Origin: Candidatus Atribacteria bacterium
GTDB lineage: Bacteria; Atribacterota; Phoenicimicrobiia; Phoenicimicrobiales; Stramentimicrobiaceae
Direction of reading: 5' to 3'
Assembly: GCA_016934875.1 (NCBI GenBank)
Contig: JAFGSC010000117.1
Span: forward strand, 1 to 8,383
Length of the DNA: 8,383 bases
Shown: positions 6,703 to 8,383 of the stretch, piece by piece
Layout of the letters: each line of letters opens with the position of its first letter
Numbering within the stretch: the first letter of the stretch is position 1
Notes under the pieces: generated by a model
The model's database searches: none
Seen by the model: only the letters and a program-made list of their open reading frames with translations
What the model was told of the DNA's origin: nothing
Made by a program: the position numbers and the translations under genes

Positions 6703-7593
6703 CTATATGTTTTTGTCAGTGTTGGGGTTTTGAAGGTTTTCTTCAGGTACCTGCTTCCACCAATCAGTAATTAGTATAACGGCAAGTGTTAATATAAATA
6801 CTGCCAATCCGCCTAAAATAGCATTCGTTAGTAGACTTTTGAGGCTAATATCTGCTTTCTTGGCTGATTCAACAATGTAAGGTTCAAAAGTTTTAAAGTT
6901 ATAAAGCAAAATATTGGTATTGCCTGAAATGTTAGAATAACTATGTTGCGTGACCAGCCGCTCATTCATTAACACAGCTAATTCCTGAAGTTTGTTTTCA
7001 GTCAATTGCGGTAATTCTGTTTTTGTATCCATATAGATATAAGTTGAGGGCGTTAAATCAACACCAGCTATTTCAGCCAATTGAGGAAATGAGAGATGCA
7101 TCAAATTATTGTCGGAAAGAAATGAAATTAATTTATTGTTTGCTGTTTCAAAGGTAAGACGTGCATTTTCAACTCTCTCAATGGTGTCCTGATATTGAAA
7201 GTTTTTTGCTTCTTCAACAATTACATCAGCCCAAGTATTAATATAATTGATATTTTCTTGAATTTTGGATGATGAAGAAGACAATTTGATGAGATAAGAA
7301 TTGCTTTTATCTATTTGAACTTGAACTTCTGTCATTGTTTCTTCAGGAATGCCAAGCTTATTCGCCACTATGCTTTTATTTTTATCACTGGTGAGTTGAC
7401 CTGATAATTTGTCTTGGTTGACATATATGACGGCTGATGCAATCGTTTTTTGCTGATATAGATCAAATGCTCCTAACAGAATTCCACCTAATATTGTTAG
7501 AATCACAAAAAGCTTCCAATTATTTGCCACCAACCTAATTGCCGCTCTAATGTCAAAGTTAAATCCATTATCATTTGGGAGTTGTGAATTCAT
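6703..7593 (-). CDS. Wzz-like polysaccharide co-polymerase (chain-length determinant family)
   Basis: The 296-residue protein has the co-polymerase plan: a short cytosolic N-terminus, a first helix at about 28-46, a large extracytoplasmic domain (about 47-252) and a second helix at about 254-276 with a short cytosolic tail. The start FDIRAAIRLVANNWKLFV (13-30) resembles the membrane-proximal segment of the Wzz family (PF02706). The middle, about 115-215, is rich in helical heptads, as expected for the long hairpin of these proteins. The proline-rich motif normally found before the second helix is degenerate: AKKADISLKSLL (244-255) has no prolines. There is no Walker box, so no tyrosine-kinase domain is fused. 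The start is fixed by AAGGAG 6 nt upstream. As first of the compact Wzz-Wzx-Wzy run it probably controls chain length together with the polymerase downstream. Sequence conservation is weak, so the call rests on architecture and context. Confidence 0.78.
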   Translation of the reverse strand: MNSQLPNDNGFNFDIRAAIRLVANNWKLFVILTILGGILLGAFDLYQQKTIASAVIYVNQDKLSGQLTSDKNKSIVANKLGIPEETMTEVQVQIDKSNSYLIKLSSSSSKIQENINYINTWADVIVEEAKNFQYQDTIERVENARLTFETANNKLISFLSDNNLMHLSFPQLAEIAGVDLTPSTYIYMDTKTELPQLTENKLQELAVLMNERLVTQHSYSNISGNTNILLYNFKTFEPYIVESAKKADISLKSLLTNAILGGLAVFILTLAVILITDWWKQVPEENLQNPNTDKNI

Positions 7594-7685
7594 ATATTTC
7601 TCCTTGTTATAGAAGAGAGGATATTTTTATTATTAACAAATATTTTAAATACCTTAATCGTTGTAATATCTTTTGATTATACCCT
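7594..7685 (-). promoter_or_regulatory. AT-rich spacer before the co-polymerase gene, possible promoter
   Basis: This 92-nt gap is the longest in the window and is very AT-rich. On the minus strand it contains a consensus TATAAT (7681 to 7676) just after the stop of the preceding gene. No good -35 box stands 16-18 nt upstream: the hexamer at 17 nt is CGATAC. A partial palindrome of A/T runs lies around 7638-7653. No convincing terminator hairpin separates it from the preceding gene. An internal promoter is possible but weakly supported, and simple read-through from upstream is equally likely. Confidence 0.25.
7600..7605 (-). promoter_or_regulatory. Shine-Dalgarno of the co-polymerase gene
   Basis: On the minus strand this reads AAGGAG, 6 nt before the ATG at 7593. 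It is the strongest ribosome binding site in the window and supports the chosen start. It suggests efficient initiation at the head of the Wzz-Wzx-Wzy run. Confidence 0.8.
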
Positions 7686-8383
7686 TTAAAAACTCTCTGT
7701 ATCGCTTTCCCAAATTTTTATTGTTGAATCACCAACAATTGAAAATATTGATAGTACAGACTTTTTTTCTACAGTAACTAAAAAAACTCTTTCCCCACCA
7801 GTTAAGTCACGTGATAGAGGATTCTCGGAAACATCAAGTTTAAAGCTATGAACACTCAGATCAACTAACATATCAAAACTTAATGTTCCGTCTTCATGGT
7901 AATAAGGGTATTGAATTTGACCAAACATGATTTTTATTTCTTCTTTTTCACTTAATTGAGCAGGTAAGGTGTCACGTAAGGCTAATATTTGCGGATAGGT
8001 TAATGTATTTGAATATTGAGTTTTTAAACCAATATTGGCAATTGGAGTTGATATTGCTATTAAAACTACGAAACATAAAGACAAAACCATAAAATATTTG
8101 TTGTTTTTTGAGGAAATATCGGGGAAAGGTTCAGCAATGATTTCAGGCATAGGTTGGTTTTGAGATAAAAATTCAGCAACTTTTCTTAGGATCCCAATAA
8201 TTGCTAATCCGTAATAAAACCACAAAATCCAATCTATTGGGATGATGTATCTACTTCCAGATGTTACTGCAAGTGATAGCCCCATTGAATAACTAATAAA
8301 TATCATCATTGGCATCAACCCTATCCATTTGAATTTCTGCCAACTACACCCCAATCCAATACTTATAAGGATAACATTTATTA
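7686..8383 (-). CDS. C-terminal part of a multi-spanning membrane protein, possibly GT-C-like, start beyond the window
   Basis: The frame is open to the right edge, showing 231 residues up to a TAA at 7686. A TTG at 8354 could be read as a start, but in-frame coding continues upstream of it, so the true start is outside. Visible residues hold hydrophobic segments at about 2-11, 18-40 and 47-65, with SGSRYIIPIDWILWFYYG (41-58), then a charged linker with several prolines (70-95), one more helix (96-116) and a soluble tail of about 115 residues. The RYIIP segment at the end of a helical block resembles the late region of GT39-like membrane glycosyltransferases. The tail contains FGQIQYPYYHEDGTLSFDML (153-172), which recalls a GR-x-x-YPR-type segment I associate with some large Chloroflexota membrane proteins; that link is from memory. 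I do not recognise a firm function. Its orientation and spacing place it in or just ahead of the polysaccharide operon. Confidence 0.6.
   Translation of the reverse strand, partial: INVILISIGLGCSWQKFKWIGLMPMMIFISYSMGLSLAVTSGSRYIIPIDWILWFYYGLAIIGILRKVAEFLSQNQPMPEIIAEPFPDISSKNNKYFMVLSLCFVVLIAISTPIANIGLKTQYSNTLTYPQILALRDTLPAQLSEKEEIKIMFGQIQYPYYHEDGTLSFDMLVDLSVHSFKLDVSENPLSRDLTGGERVFLVTVEKKSVLSIFSIVGDSTIKIWESDTESF

Noticed and set aside
8352..8354. TTG start for a 222-residue protein at the right edge
   Set aside because: The frame stays open upstream to the window edge with hydrophobic residues (INVILISIGL), so the gene very likely starts further right.

Overview
The window is a stretch of a bacterial cell-surface polysaccharide locus. 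Seven genes, two of them cut by the window edges, all lie on the minus strand, so transcription runs from high to low coordinates. The DNA is AT-rich. Which organism it comes from cannot be fixed from the sequence. The style of the edge genes (large GT-C-like membrane proteins, one with a soluble tail) recalls Chloroflexota of the Anaerolineae type, but this is a low-confidence guess from memory.

Layout in the direction of transcription: (1) 8383-7686, the C-terminal part of a multi-spanning membrane protein that starts outside the window; (2) 7593-6703, a Wzz-like polysaccharide co-polymerase with two membrane anchors; (3) 6681-5206, a Wzx flippase; (4) 5166-3799, a Wzy-type repeat-unit polymerase; (5) 3836-2748, a GT4-fold glycosyltransferase overlapping the end of the polymerase gene; (6) 2660-1584, a polysaccharide pyruvyl transferase family protein; (7) 1582-1, the first 527 residues of a GT-C (GT39/PMT-like) membrane glycosyltransferase, open at the left edge.

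Together these encode much of a Wzx/Wzy-dependent pathway. A cytosolic glycosyltransferase helps build a lipid-linked repeat unit, the pyruvyl transferase probably adds an acidic ketal, Wzx flips the unit, Wzy polymerises it and the Wzz-like protein sets chain length. The GT-C enzyme probably adds a sugar from a polyprenyl-phosphate donor on the outer face. The initiating sugar-phosphate transferase, the other glycosyltransferases, a tyrosine kinase and an export channel are not in the window.

Spacing is compact (92, 21 and 39 nt, a 38-nt overlap, then 87 and 1 nt), which suggests one transcription unit. Strong Shine-Dalgarno sequences precede the co-polymerase and the pyruvyl transferase; the GT-C gene has none and sits 1 nt after the preceding stop. 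No stretch over 300 bases lacks a gene. I saw no RNA gene, mobile element, CRISPR array or integration site. The locus looks like a recognisable pathway with a divergent gene set rather than a new kind of system.
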